Notes under the pieces: generated by a model
The model's input: only the letters and a program-made list of their open reading frames with translations
Told to the model about the DNA's origin: nothing
Database searches by the model: none
Made by a program: the position numbers and the translations under genes
DNA from: Camelus bactrianus
Taxonomy: Eukaryota > Chordata > Mammalia > Artiodactyla > Camelidae
NCBI RefSeq assembly: GCF_048773025.1
Contig: NC_133544.1
Coordinates: 62,001-126,000, forward strand
Direction: 5' to 3'
DNA length: 64,000 bases
Part shown: positions 11,400 to 23,520 of the stretch, one piece after another
Numbering within the stretch: the stretch's first letter is position 1
Layout of the letters: every line of letters starts with the position of its first letter

Positions 11400-11856
11400 A
11401 TGGAGCTGGGGCTGAGCTGGGTGATCCTGGCTGTTCTTCTACAAGGTAATTCATGGAGAACAAGAGCTACTGAGGATGTGGGTGGTCGTGAATGAGGGAA
11501 TCAGAGGACGTGTGACAGTCTCCTGACCATGATGTCTTTGTGTTTGCAGGTGTCCAGGCTCAGGTGCAGGTGGTGGAGTCTGGGGGAGGCTTGGTGCAGC
11601 CTGGGGGGTCTCCGAGACTCTCCTGTGCAGCCTCTGGATTGACTTTTGATGATTATGCCATGGGCTGGTTCCGCCAGGCTCCAGGGAAGGAGCGCGAGGG
11701 GGTCTCATGTATTAGCTGGAGTGGTGGTAGCACATACTATGCAGACTCCGTGAAGGGCCGATTCACCATCTCCAGAGACAACGCCAAGAACACGCTGTAT
11801 CTGCAAATGAACAGCCTGAAACCTGAGGACACGGCCATGTATTACTTTGCGGCAAA
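11400..11856 (+). CDS. VHH segment, heavy-chain-only variable gene lacking the second core cysteine
   Basis: Two exons: leader 11400-11445 ([15 protein letters not shown]), a 104-bp intron with GT/AG ends, then 11550-11856; the mature V region starts at 11561. Framework 2 reads [15 protein letters not shown]37, E44, R45 and G47 are the VHH hallmark residues that replace the light-chain contact surface, so the product would serve in heavy-chain-only antibodies. Cys22 is present and Cys50 lies at the start of CDR2 (CISWSGGST). The framework 3 cysteine is replaced by Phe (YYFAA, residue 96, codon TTT at 11846-11848). Leu18 is also replaced by Pro (GGSPRL). Promoter octamer and RSS are perfect, so it should rearrange, but without the core disulphide the fold is doubtful; by usual immunogenetic rules it is an ORF rather than functional. 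Confidence 0.93.
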
Positions 11857-11895
11857 CACAGTGAGGGGAAGTCATTGTGAGCCCAGACAAAAACC
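11857..11895 (+). other. V-RSS (23-bp spacer), full consensus
   Basis: Heptamer CACAGTG (11857-11863), 23-bp spacer, nonamer ACAAAAACC (11887-11895). Both elements match consensus exactly; this is the best RSS in the window. Confidence 0.95.
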
Positions 11896-13260
11896 TCGCT
11901 CCCTAGGGCACCCACAGCCCCCAGGGGGTGCTCTTGACCCACCAAGGGCAGGGCTGAGCCCCAGAGCAGGTGCAGAGGTGTGGGAGGAGTTTGTAGTTAG
12001 AATCTTTGGTTTCCTTTTCCCGCCCGTCAACTCTACTATAGACCCTCTGCTGGATTCTAAATTTTCATTGTTGAGGTATGTGTTGCTTTCTGACAATAAT
12101 ATTTGTAATCAGGATGTATTTTCACAACTGAAATAAAGCTCCAAACAATGTTAAACTTTAGTATAATTTTAAAGGTGACTCAGAAATTTTCAAACCTGAT
12201 GAGTACCCTGAGAAGGCACAGGCACTGGGAAAACATGTGCAAACAGTTGCTCACCTTTGTCTCTGCTCCCGGGGCAGGAGGCTGCACACCGTCCATCTTT
12301 CTGTCAAAGGGCACGCAGGGTTAGCAGTGAGCAGGGTGCACGTCACAGACGCCACTTCCAGACTGCCCAGGACGGCGTGTGCAGGGATCCTCATTGCTCA
12401 CGGAGTCCGGGGTCTACAGATCACATCTGGGCAATATTTATTTCCAGCACAAAATGAAAAATGTTGCATTTTCTGAACTCCTGGACATTTACAACGTGGG
12501 CAGCACTTTGAATCCCCAACACACTAACATTCCCACCTGAGGTCAGTCGGGGTGATGTTCTGCCCTCTTGTTTCGACTCCCATCACGTAAATGAGTCTCC
12601 TTCCAGGTCCAGTTAGTGCCATGTTTTTGACACTTTGTGGTATATGTAGGAATTTTTCCTGTTTCAAATGGCCCATGTGTTGTCCTGAAGTGCAGTCCAG
12701 TGTCCCTGAGCACAAAGTGCTGTGAGCTGACTTAAGGAGAGAGTATCTGTGGCAGACAAGCTCCATTCAGGCATGAAAGATACTGATGGGGGCTGTGAGC
12801 TTGATAATAAAGTTCAGGTATAAATTTCATTTTAATAAAGGAACGCAAATTTCACTTTGTGTATTTGTGACAGTTTGTGTTACCTGGTTCAATTTCAAAT
12901 TTATATGATAAATGGAAGTTTATGATCAAGAAGATGGTGATGCTGACCGGGTGGAAAATTACTGTGAGGAGACTTCAAGGTCAGGGGGATTCTGGCTACA
13001 TTCTCTCCAGAGGATTCTTGATGAAGGAGGCCAGGGTGATAAGATGTTCCCTAGGAGATGGTGGATTTGGTGAATTAGATCAAATATTGAGAGCGATCAG
13101 ATTTCCAGGGTGAGGAGTCACACTAACCAGACTCAGCAGGTTTCTTGATAAAACTGGGACATGCAAAGATGGACGCAGAATCCCGCAGGCCCAGATCTCG
13201 TGGCAAAAAGCATGTCAAGGAGCCTGAGTAATGAATGGTCAGAGGGTCTTTGTGAGCTTC
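11896..13260. repeat. V 3'-flank block, copy 2
   Basis: Same landmarks as copy 1: 'ggcaggaggctgcacacc' near 12275, 'ccatcacgtaaatgagtctc' near 12580 and 'tttcttgataaaactgggac' near 13141. No gene recognised. Confidence 0.75.
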
Positions 13261-13454
13261 GAGTCAGGGTTCTTATCTTCACTGGCGTGATTCTCTGAGA
13301 GCAGAAGGCTTAATCCAAAGGGACACGGGCTCCTTCTGGTCATTACTCCTCTTGATGGCTCGTCTCAGCTGTGAGCACCTCCTGGGTCTGAGGAACACTG
13401 ACTTATGTGGATGGTGCTGTGAAGTGATTGTGTCTTTGTGTTTCCAGTCCCCAG

Positions 13455-13760
13455 GTGTCCTGTCCCAGGTGCTGGAGAAGGACCTGGGCAGGAACTTTGA
13501 AGACCCTCCACCTCACCTACTCTGTTTCAGGGCCCCGCCACCTCCATCAAACACTGTGGTTACTGGTGGCTCTGGGTGTGTCTCACCCCAGTGAAAGGAC
13601 TGTGTGACTCGGGTGCTTTGGGTTTAGGGGTAGCACAGTGTAAACCCTATGTCTCCAAAAAGGCCCCTCGATATCCAGAGACACATTGCAGAATTGTTCT
13701 CCCTGCAGTGCAGCTCTGGGGTCTCTGAGGACAGAGCCATGTGTCATTGTCCCAGGAGGC
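13455..13760 (+). pseudogene. Decayed clan II (VH4-like) IGHV relic 2
   Basis: The best preserved of the five relics. A VH4-type acceptor, then 'ggtgtcctgtcccaggtgct' (leader part 2 and framework 1), a CDR1/framework 2 part with 'ccccagtgaaagg', and framework 3 'tatccagagacacattgcag' with 'ctctgaggacagagccatgt' and 'tgtcattgtcc'. Frame is lost in several places. A nonamer-like ACACAACCA follows at about 13794. It cannot encode a V domain. Confidence 0.75.
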
Positions 13761-15290
13761 AGAGGGAGGGAGGGGAAGTCAGGGTGACCCAGACACAACC
13801 ATCCCTGCAGGGAGGGCTCAGGCCACCAGGGGGCACCCAGGGTCATGAGGAAACCAGAGGACCCGTTTCAGAGCAGGTGCAGGAGCAGCCGTGGACGGGT
13901 TTCCCCCCAGACACTGTGGATCCTCCACTGGTTCACCATCTCCCCTGGAAGCCCACCCATAATGGTTCCAGGGAAGCTTCCTGTTTCAGAACTTGGGCCT
14001 TTTTCATGGAGTCAGAATTGTCTGTCTTTTTTTTCCTCATTTATCTTAGGACCAGATAGAGAAGAAACATTTCTTCATGGGACTTTCATTTGAAATTTAG
14101 TCACTACCCACCCTTTTAGTTGTCGGGTTACAGATACTTAATGACACAAATGATTCTTCTGGGCATCCTTGAGTTTACCTTCCACCCTTCATGTATTTCC
14201 AGGCATTTCATCCTCGAGAGTGTCCCCAGTCCTGTTTCCTGCAGTGCCTTTCCCTAGAATAGAATGAAGAATGTTGTATATTTGGAGACTGATGTCTGTG
14301 TGACACTGGAGTCATTCTGTCCCCCAGAGGACATGTGGAAATGTCTGGAGACAGGTTGGGCTGTCACATGTGGGGTGGGCTGCAGGTACCCAGTTCCCTA
14401 GTGGGCAGAGTCCCTCAAAGCTGCTCAACACTCCACAATGCACACGGCCTCTCCCACAGCAAGAAACAGCCTCAAATGTCAATAATGTTGTAAAGCTGTG
14501 ATAGAATGCTATACATCCAGGCAAATTCATATCAGTGTTGACACGCAGAAGATGAATTAGCTGTATGTAAGTTATTCTCACTAAATGAAATAGACAGACA
14601 AACAGACACCAGACTTAGCCTTCGGTTCACTCAGAGTCCCCATTACACACTAGTCACACAAGTCTCTAGGTCTGTGGGCAGAAGGGCCCGGAGCATGGAC
14701 CTATAAGTGGACGGGGCAGCAGAGCAGGGACCCAGGACTGGGGAGGGGGCCCACGCCTCTGCTTCAATGAGTCCCCCGAAACAAGACAGGGCCCAGGCTG
14801 GACTTCATTGTTTCAATATTTACAACTTCCTACCTATAATTGTATCAGTCTTAATATTTGCAGAATTTTATTTTGAACAATAATTTATTCTAATATTAAT
14901 AGATTTTTCACACATGGAACATGTCACAAATTATTATTTATTTTACATCTATAATAACATTGCCTGTAATTGTAAAACAATATCAATATATACAAGACAC
15001 ATGTGATTATATCCCTGCCCCACTGTGACCCACTCTCACAGAAATCACTAGACCTTCCCCAGCACCCACATCCCCTCCCCCTCAGGAGTCACAGCACCCC
15101 TTCACCTCCCCTCACCCTCTGCAGGCTGGTGGGGGCCACCTTCTCTCCTCTGAGCATGGATGTGACCAGGAACATCTGTGGAGGTGGGAGCTCACGTCCA
15201 TCCCAGGGACCTCCTCGGTAAGTTACAAGGAAATCCAAAGGAAATAAGGGAGATAAAAGTCAACATTCTCATGGGAAGTTAGCCTTTTTT
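13761..15290. repeat. Relic 3'-flank block, copy 2
   Basis: Matches 3666-5150, 26141-27690, 38176-39690 and 50536-52080. Carries the 'cctgcagtgcctttccctag' tract near 14240 and the C-rich 'cacccacatcccctccccct' tract near 15063. No gene recognised. Confidence 0.65.
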
Positions 15291-15309
15291 GATGTAACAC
15301 AAATAGATG

Positions 15310-15560
15310 AGCAGTTGTTTCAATAACAAAAGTGGGCTTACTTTGGACCAGTAAACAGCTTCAGTATGGCATCTGCAACCCTGATGAGCCACATGCAGGT
15401 CTTCAGTAAAAGGAGATGCCTCCTTCATCAAGGGGGGAAGGGAGCTGAGAGAGCCCTAGGGAACCAGAGCCCGTGCATTTCTCTTGGCAGAGTCCTGCCC
15501 AGGAAAGACAGGGAAGCCTTGCTTCCCCCAGCTGGGCTCTGAGGCCATCAAAGGGCATGA
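15310..15560 (-). mobile_element. LTR-like ERV end, unit 2 proximal
   Basis: Carries the same tracts as the other copies ('gatgagccacatgcaggtct', 'gagtcctgcccaggaaag'). In this unit the pol remnant that normally lies between the two LTR-like regions is missing, and the text jumps at about 15600 to sequence found near 29720 in unit 3. Confidence 0.35.
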
Positions 15561-15599
15561 GAGCTCCCCTCTGTTCACCCAATTTTACTGAACTGAGGT

Positions 15600-18500
15600 T
15601 TTCCATTTAATTAATTTCTTTAGGTACTTTGATGTCTACTATCAAGTTCTAGAATTACTTCTCTCTGTGGAGACATAGTAATTCTAGAATAGTATTTCAC
15701 TAAGGAGCCTCATCCTAGTAAATGGATAGAGCTGGAGTAACTGAAGTACAAAAGGTGTGCATCCCTCAAAGGCCTAAACACAGGGGGCAGGCTCAGGGCA
15801 CGGGGCAGGCTCAGGGCACAGACCTGCCGAGGCCCGTCACAGGTCCCCACTGTGGGAGTGGCTTCAGGGCCCTGAGCCTGGGCTGCTCTCAGTCGTTCAG
15901 CTGAGCAGGGAGAGTGTGGCTCCATGACCTTCAGGACTGGAGGAGACTCACCTCCAATCTGGAGAGAACTTAGTTGAGAGAAGGGACTGGGGAGACTTCA
16001 CGTGTTCGCTCAGAGCCACTGGGAACCAGGAGGATGTCGGGAGGGCTGCTCAGAGGGTTGAAGGTGCCTAAAGAGCAAGCATTTGTAACAATCTCTTTCC
16101 CAATGCCCTGGATCTAGCAGAACAAAAGCAGAAACTAGGAGGGTCTGGGTTTTATGCACGCGTTCTATTTGCCGGAACTCAAGTTTAAGAATTTCAACAT
16201 TCCTCCCTCAGGTGACTCTCCTGTAGTGCGAGAGAGACGGTCTGTCAGCTTAAGGAAATCTGGGGAGGTCTTGGTTGCCCATTCCACCCTGTTCCTCTGT
16301 GAATAGAATGGAAATGTCCTGAGTCAAACTATTAATAAACACAGAGTAAAGTGTTGCCTGCGTTGAATAATCATATGAAGAAATACTATGATTTTCTTTT
16401 AAAATTACCTGAAGTTGATTGTAATAAACATGACCAGATTCACCCGATTTTCATGGGAAACCTGGACTTTTATTCCAAATAACAGTGTTGGAAAATTCTC
16501 AGGAAATGCCCAGTAAGTTTGCCAAGTTACGACTAGAGATTTTTATATAATAAGTGAGTGGACGCTTCTCCTCATCGCAATTCTAAACACCTTTCAGGAT
16601 TCTCCCAGTAAGCAGTTTACACACAACGCCAGGCCTGGCCTTCAGCAATAACTGCAGAAACTGGACGATGTAAGTCAGAGAAGCCGGGCCGATGAGTCTG
16701 AGGGGCCCCATTAAATTCCTCAGTGAGGAACGTTGGTCGGTTTGGACAATCGTTGACTACAGTTCAGCTTTAGTCCAGGAAAATAAGAAACGAGGGGGTG
16801 GCCCTCTGGGTCCTCATAAGGATGAAGTTTAGGATAACAAGACCTGACAAGTTGGAGGAATAGAATATGGGGAGAATTTCAGAGGAAGCGGGAAGTTGGC
16901 TGAGACACTGACTATGGAAGACCTGAGGGTACAGAGGAGGTGCAGGAGTAAGAGGAGAGGGAGGAATTGGTGCTGGAGGGAAGCCTGAGACACACAGGCC
17001 AGGGAAGGGGAGCCCGAGGCTTCAGAGGCCCAGTTTTCTTCCCTTAGTCCCTGTTTGCCTCAGTTAATCTTATGATCATAATTTACAAGAGGTAATTAGA
17101 GGTTCCAAAACATGTTTGAAAGGCACAGAATAATGAGGCAAATAGCTGTACCATTCAGTTTTGGAGATTTTACATAGTTCTCCAAGTCGGTTTTAAGAAA
17201 AGTAAGTTTGAGATTTTCTAAAGTCCCCCATAATGTCCTTTGACATGTATATATAATGGAAGCATGAATCGCCTTTGGCCAGGCCTGTCCATTTCACTAC
17301 ACATTTCCACAAGGAAGGTCCGTGGTTTTAAAACACAAAAGCAGCTGGGGTTCCTGCAGCAGAGGTGACCTCAGAACAGTTAGATAACTGGGACCCCATT
17401 TCTCAAAAGGTTTTCTGGAGAGAAAAGTAATCATTTCCAAGCAGCCTAAAGGGTCAAACAGCTCAAATAGCGCAAATAGCCAGCAGGCCTAACACCAGTC
17501 AGATCTAAGGGATCAGTCTGGTTCTGAAGGAGCCAGGCTGAAGGCTGCTCAGCACAGGCCCAGTAGATCAGCCCCTATTCCCAAGGAGTGGGAGGAAGGG
17601 CAGCCACTTCCAGCTGGAACATTTTGGTTTCAAAATCAGACTGAAAGCCAAATAGTTAATTGTATAAAATATGAGGCCTTATGTCAGAAGGATAAACCTA
17701 AAAGTAGTTCTCAGATAAAGCCTGCAGAGCTTCTTACTGCACAGATGTGGAAGCTGGAACCCAGGAGAATGATTTAGACTCAAACTCCAGGGTCAGGGAG
17801 AAACACAGGTTACAGCAATGGGCCCAGTGTGGGTCCTACACCTGTTTGCTTAGCAGCCTCACAGTCATACGGGGTCTTGTCTGATTCCATTATGGCAATG
17901 AAAATGTTGACCTGAAACAAAGGGATGGCCGGTTATTTCTCCAGCAAAAAGAAATGTTTTAATCAGGGATCAACAAAGATTTGCCCTCAGTGCCTGGAAT
18001 CACAGTGAGCCACCTGCAGGCCTTAGCGTACACGGGGATAAGAACTATTTTGCAAATGGAAATAGATGTTGGAGGAGGGGCTGTAGTGAACAAGGCACCC
18101 AGGGCTTCTCACTGGCTGAGCTGTGACCACCCCTCACTGCCTGAATCCTTGCCTGGAAGAAAGAGGGGGTATTTCTTCTCCATGTTGCTGGACTCTGCCA
18201 TCCTGGTAAGACATGAGATCTCACCATGCTGTCACCAAACTCTATTTAGTTGAGGTTTCTGTGTATTTAGCATTATTGTTATTTTCCCCAATTTACAAGA
18301 TTTGATCAGTTTTGTTGCAGAAGCTTGGCTGCCCTTGTCAGGCAACGCTGGGCTTATGAGTTCAACTTCATGGTGAAATAAAAGTGAATCATGTGGATGA
18401 CTAAAAATGACTTCACATATTAGAGACACTCATTGGAAGGAAACTCCACACCAGATCTGGTTTATGCAGGTTTTTATATTTAAGCCTGGAGACGGAGCAG

Positions 18501-20578
18501 AGATCAGACTGTGCTAAACCCAGTACCCAGAGAGCAATTATGTTGTTCCCAGCATGTTCAGATGTTCTGAACAAGGAGCTACATGCAGGTGAGACTGTGT
18601 TATCAAGACCCCTCCCCATGAATGAAGAATAAGGGATAAAGAATGAGATAATTCTGTAATATAAAGAGGATATTGGAGCAAAGTAGAATTCTGCTGATGG
18701 GACTAAAAACTGGAGCCCCAACTACAAAAAAGTGCCACATTTTAGAATTTTTAGCATCAACTCACCATGAAATGAACTATTCCAATACTACGTATATCAC
18801 TGGGTGAAATTAAAGCTCACGTTCACTGAAAACACCGTGTGCAGGTGCTCGTGGGTCCTTCACACTTGCTGTAAAGTGGAAACAAGGGCTAAACCCAGAG
18901 CTCAGTGCAGGGCCGTGTGCTGATGGCATCTGAGGTACAATTAAGCCCCGCATTGCAGCCCTTGTCATGGGATCCAAGAAAACAGAGTCGCTCAGTCATT
19001 ACTGGAAAATCCTAGAACTCCACTTTCCCTCAGATGCCATCAGTTTCCTGTCACAGGACTATGTCTTGTGTGTGTCAGAGACAATACTTGGACAGAGGAG
19101 GTTTGGATATAGATATGATACAAGAGTGTGAGTCTCTGCATGTATGTGCATGTGCAGCTGTGTGCATGTGTGTGTGTGTGTCCCTGCACACAGATGGGAG
19201 CCCTGGTTACGTGTGTGATGAGGGCTTTCTGGACTTCCGCCTTCCTCTGAATTTGGATAAGCCCAGCTCATTTTCTTTATAAAACTAACAGTAGTCTTTA
19301 CAGAAATTTGTAATAGGAATATTCATTCAAATCACTGTCTTCCCAGTCATCAGTGGAAGCTCGAACCTTTGATCCTCTACCCGGGATTCTGACGTTAATT
19401 TTCTCAGAAGCATGTGAGCCTTGGTGCAGCCCAGTCTTTCCAAGAATATTGCTGAGAATTCAGGATGAAACCTGGGACTCTGAATCCACTTTCTGTGTGT
19501 CCCTGTGCCTCCTTACAGAACTTCTCTGACTCTCAGTCTCAATGCATATTTAATAAACTCTCCCTCTTCCTCATTATGCTTTCCAACTTCTGAAGCTAAG
19601 ACCCTCACCTGTGTGGATGAGTCTAACTCATAAGCCTTTGAGCTGCTCCAGGGCTTTGGTCTGAGGGCATCACACCTGGGTGGGGAGTGGTTTATTGAAA
19701 GACTCAATTTGTAATGATGACACAGAGGAGTTGGCAGTGACCCTCAGGCTGCACTCCTGGCAGTTCACACTCAGAAACTTCAGTCACCTGGGATTTGGCA
19801 GTTGATCCAGGAGTGCGGGGTGAATTTTCCGCCCAGCTCTCATGACACATGGAGACGTCAAAAACATGTAGGTGACGTTTGGTCCCATTTCTCACATCAC
19901 ATGGACAATCTCTGCATCTCTGTGTACATTTCAAAGTGCCGACCAGAGGGGAGATAGACAGCACGTTACATTGTTCATCTCATTTATGTAAAACTAAGAC
20001 AACACAGTGGAAATTATGCATCTTTAAATCACAATCCCACAATAAGAAAAGATGTTTTCCTGAATGCTTCCATTGATAGAAAGTCAACTATTAGAGACTC
20101 CTGAGAATGCTTGCATGACCCCTGCTCACACATTATCAGATACACACGACCATAGGACAGAATCGTCATGTTCTCATCACAGGAGGGGGTCCAGGAACCC
20201 TCACCAGGCTTGTCCAACTCTGTCTTTGAATTGATTCTAGATCAGTTATGTCCAAAGAGGCAGAACACACATGAAAACACTGGGATGACCCCTCACCAAA
20301 TATGGCCCCTGGACAGTCCACAACGCTCTACACTTCTGGGGTTGCTTAAGTCTCCAGTACGAAAGGAACACTGACAACTACAGCACAGGATTTGTGTGCA
20401 TGTGTAGAAACAAAAGAACATAGCAGGGTGCTAAGAGTTTACCCTGCAAAATTCACGTAATAAAAATGGTATTTCCAAATGCTACCAACACCAGCAAACC
20501 ACAGACACTCACAGCTGCTCAGGGGCCTGGCCCTCTCTGAGGCCAGCAAGGCCCTGACCTCCTATATAGTGAGATGAC
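15600..20578. repeat. V 5'-flank block, copy 2 (beta lineage)
   Basis: Precedes the conventional VH at 20709 and matches the blocks before 34781 and 59615. A second LTR-like region lies at about 17930-18190. A TG-rich tract is at about 19135-19185. No gene recognised; open frames seen here recur in all copies with shifted frames, which argues against coding. Confidence 0.65.
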
Positions 20579-20586
20579 ATGCAAAT
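20579..20586 (+). promoter_or_regulatory. IGHV promoter octamer ATGCAAAT
   Basis: A perfect octamer 123 bp upstream of the leader ATG of the VH at 20709. A weak 'gataaag' follows within 30 bp. Confidence 0.85.
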
Positions 20587-20708
20587 AGGGCCTCCGTCTG
20601 AGGATAAAGCCACCTGGCCCTGGCCCTGTAGCACTGGGAGAGGAGCCCCAGCCCGGGATTCCCAGCTGCTACCGTTCTCTGATCAGGACTGAACTCAGAC
20701 GACTCACC

Positions 20709-21164
20709 ATGGAGCTGGGGCTGAGCTGGGTGGTCCTGGCTGCTCTTCTACAAGGTAATTCATGGGCAACAAGAGCTACTGAGGATGTGGGTGGTCGTGA
20801 GTGAGGGTATCAGAGGACGTGTGACAGTCTCCTGACCAGGATGTCTTTGTGTTTGCAGGTGTCCAGGCTGAAGTGCAGCTGGTGGAGTCTGGGGGAGGCT
20901 TGGTGCAGCCTGGGGGGTCTCTGAGACTCTCCTGTGCAGCCTCTGGATTCACCTTCAGTAACAACTGGATGCACTGGGTCCGCCAGGCCCCAGGGAAGGG
21001 GCTGGAGTGGGTGTCCAGTATTTATACTGGTGATGGTAGCACAAACTCTGCAGACTCCGTGAAGGGCCGATTCACCATCTCCAGAGACAACACCAAGAAC
21101 ATGCTGTATCTGCAAATGAACAGCCTGAAATCTGAGGACACGGCCCTGTATTACTGTGCAAAAG
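20709..21164 (+). CDS. Conventional VH3-type variable segment
   Basis: Leader exon 20709-20754 ([15 protein letters not shown]), 104-bp intron, second exon 20859-21164, mature V region from 20870. Framework 2 reads [16 protein letters not shown]37, G44, L45 and W47 are the residues that pair with a light chain, so this serves classical tetrameric antibodies. Cys22 and Cys96 are both present (LYYCAK), as are W36 and the framework 3 RFTISRDN core. The 98-residue V region has no stop. CDR1 is GFTFSNNW and CDR2 IYTGDGST. Promoter octamer and heptamer are perfect, so it looks functional. It lies in a beta-lineage 5' block and its 3' flank differs from that of the VHH genes. Confidence 0.95.
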
Positions 21165-21203
21165 CACAGTGAGGGGAAGTCGGTGTGAGCCCGGACACAA
21201 ACC
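21165..21203 (+). other. V-RSS (23-bp spacer) of the VH at 20709
   Basis: Heptamer CACAGTG (21165-21171), 23-bp spacer, nonamer ACACAAACC (21195-21203), with one change from consensus. Confidence 0.93.
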
Positions 21204-22809
21204 TCCCTGCAGGTTCACATGTGACACATATGACCCCCAGGGGCACTCAGGACTCCCCAGTTGTGCCGTTCAGTCCCAGGGGCAGGTGCAGGAGGTGCTG
21301 GTTTCATGGTTTCCTGTAGGCTCTGGGGTTTCCTCTCCACAGAGCAGGAACCTCTCTGGATATGGCATCTGTGCTTGTACATTTAGTGTCTAAATTAGAA
21401 AGGATTTCTAAAAGGAAAAACAACAGTTAAACAAATATTCTCTCCTGCAAAAAAGGCGGAGAGTCTCATGCTTTAAATACTCCTGTTGGCCCCTGTCCCT
21501 TTATGGTCAATGAGCAGCAGTTTCAAAACCATTTAGTGGATTTACTGACAGTTAAACACACTCTACCCTCCTCCCCTGTTAACTCTCAGCCCCACCCTAC
21601 TGATGGGGACACTTGTCCCTGCCAGGTGGGGGCTCCTGACTGAAGTCCTGCATGAGAGCCCGGTGAGCCTGGCAGCCCCCCAGGACCACAAGCGGGTCAC
21701 AGGGAAGGACACCAGTGAGAGGGAACGGGTGGGGCCGTGGCCACGTGTGCTCCTCCTCCAGGTCCAGAGAATCCCTGCAGAATAGAGGCACCTGCTCCCT
21801 GTTCCCTGTGCAGGTTACATTGGGTCACGTGCTCACTGATCAATTATCATCGATAAACACACAGATAATTGGGAGGGACCTGTTACAGACAGGTGGGCAC
21901 TGACGTGTGAAATTTCAGAAACTACTGCAGACCGACTGCAGGACGCATTCTTCACCGTGCAGTCTCAGGTGAGCACCAGAAGCAGGAAAGCCACCCGCGC
22001 TCTCACTCCAGGAAAAGGGCTCTGCATCCTCACCAGGCACACCCGGCTTGTCCAGGATCCCCTTCGGGGCGGTCAGGTCCCGTGCTTACAAGCCCAGGTC
22101 TGGCCGGGAGGGCTCTGGCCCCCTGCTGTGTGCTCTCCCGCACCCCGCACGCACGCGAGGCTGCACAGTGCAGCTCACACCTGGAAAAGCAGGTACAGCT
22201 GGTACCTGCATCACACGCCGGGTGTGCAGAGGTTAACACAAACGCTGCAACACACACCAAGTGCGGGGTCCAGGGCGTTCCACCCAGAATGTGCCCCAGT
22301 GCCATGCCGATTACTGTGACTTACAGTGGCTTAAGGAGCAGCCACCACAAGAGGGACACTCGGACCTTCCCCTCTGTCTCCCAGCGCGAGACTTATGCCT
22401 CTCCTATGAAAGGCACGCTCCCTGCGTCTGGAGGTGGAAGGACACCCGTCACCCCACGTGGGGACCCAGCCTGGCGGCTCCTGGCGGCAGACTCTGCTCC
22501 TTCCCTGATGCGCTAACCCCCACACAAGCTCTTCTCAGGTTCTTCACTAATTGAGCCCCAAACCACAGATTTCTTCACCCTGTCACTTCCTCATGATACT
22601 GTGTAGCTTTGTCCAAAAGTATGCGAGCTGCCTGCTTTGGTCTCGCCTCATCCATTTCTATGTCACACCCAAGAGCATGATTAATATTTACTACTTTTCT
22701 CCCATTAATCTGTCCTTGTGAATTTTATTATGAGCCCAGCCTCGAGAACGCAAGACGTCTGGGGAGGAAATTTCCCTCCTGACAACCCCACGCTGTCTTC
22801 CCTTCAGTC
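21204..22809. other. Unique intergenic stretch, no gene recognised
   Basis: The first ~200 bp are a V 3' flank ('gacccccaggggcactcagg', 'ggggcaggtgcaggaggt'). The rest has no counterpart elsewhere in the window. About 21950-22520 is GC-rich with overlapping open frames on both strands (the longest about 140 codons). None shows a signal peptide, a domain or repeats, and I take them as chance frames in GC-rich DNA. Confidence 0.5.
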
Positions 22810-23321
22810 TGACTCTGCACAACGGTTAGGAGCCTCCGTCCTCCCTGGCCACGTTCACATTCTGGAAATAACCCGGCCAGTTTTGCTCTGGAATTTTAGC
22901 ATTTCCATCACTACCTTTGATGTTCCTTCCAATTATTTGACATTTCATTGTCCATTTTCTGGGTGAACAGTGTTCATTATTCATTTATTATGAAAGCACA
23001 TCTTGGTTGCTTCCAAATTTCCGCAAATATGAATAAAGCCGAGGGAACCTCGTGTGCAGGTATTTGGACATAAATCGCATTCTCCTTCGTGTGCATACAA
23101 AAGAGCACTATGCTGGAGCACAGGACGGTAGTGTGTTTAGTTTTGTAAGAAGCCACCAAAACGTCCCCGAGGGGGCTTCCCATTCTGCACCCCCACCTGA
23201 GGGAAGGGGCTTCCTGCCGCTCCACCTCCTCCCATTGTTTGATGTCCTCAGTGTCCTGGGAGTCAGTCACTCGAATGCTTTGCAGTGATGCACACTTACT
23301 GCTTTAACTTGCACTTCCCTG
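22810..23321 (-). mobile_element. Old LINE-1 fragment abutting an orphan RSS
   Basis: Ordered tracts 'tgaacagtgttcattattca', 'ttggttgcttccaaatttcc', 'cctcccattgtttgatgtcc' and 'ctttaacttgcacttccctg' match the 3' part of an ancient L1 seen antisense. The last base of L1 similarity falls next to the RSS spacer of a lost V gene. The left end is approximate. Confidence 0.55.
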
Positions 23322-23520
23322 TGGGGAGGTCAGTGTGAGCCCAGACAGAAACCTCCCTGCGTGGGGAGCCCAGAACCTCCAGGGGGTGCTCAGGACCCAC
23401 CAAGTGCAGGCTGAGCCCCAGGAGCAGGTGCAGAGGGGGTTGGGAGGGGAGTCTTGTTAGAACCCGTGGTTTCCTCTTCCTGCCCAGGAGCTCCACCAGA
23501 GACCCTCTTCTGGTTCCTGA
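23322..23520 (+). pseudogene. Orphan IGHV 3' flank with RSS spacer and nonamer, V exon missing
   Basis: The stretch 23322-23344 aligns over its whole 23 bp with the RSS spacer of the other V genes (ends 'gtgtgagcccag'), and the nonamer ACAGAAACC is at 23345-23353. The expected V 3' flank follows ('ctccagggggtgctcaggac', 'gagcaggtgcagaggg'). No heptamer and no V codon precede it; an L1 fragment does. It is the remains of a V gene whose coding part has been lost. The flank continues, decayed, to about 24650. Confidence 0.75.

Noticed and set aside
22048-22554. Overlapping open frames up to about 144 codons in GC-rich DNA
   Set aside because: Frames overlap on both strands in a GC-rich patch with few stop codons. 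No domain, no promoter and no second copy to test conservation.
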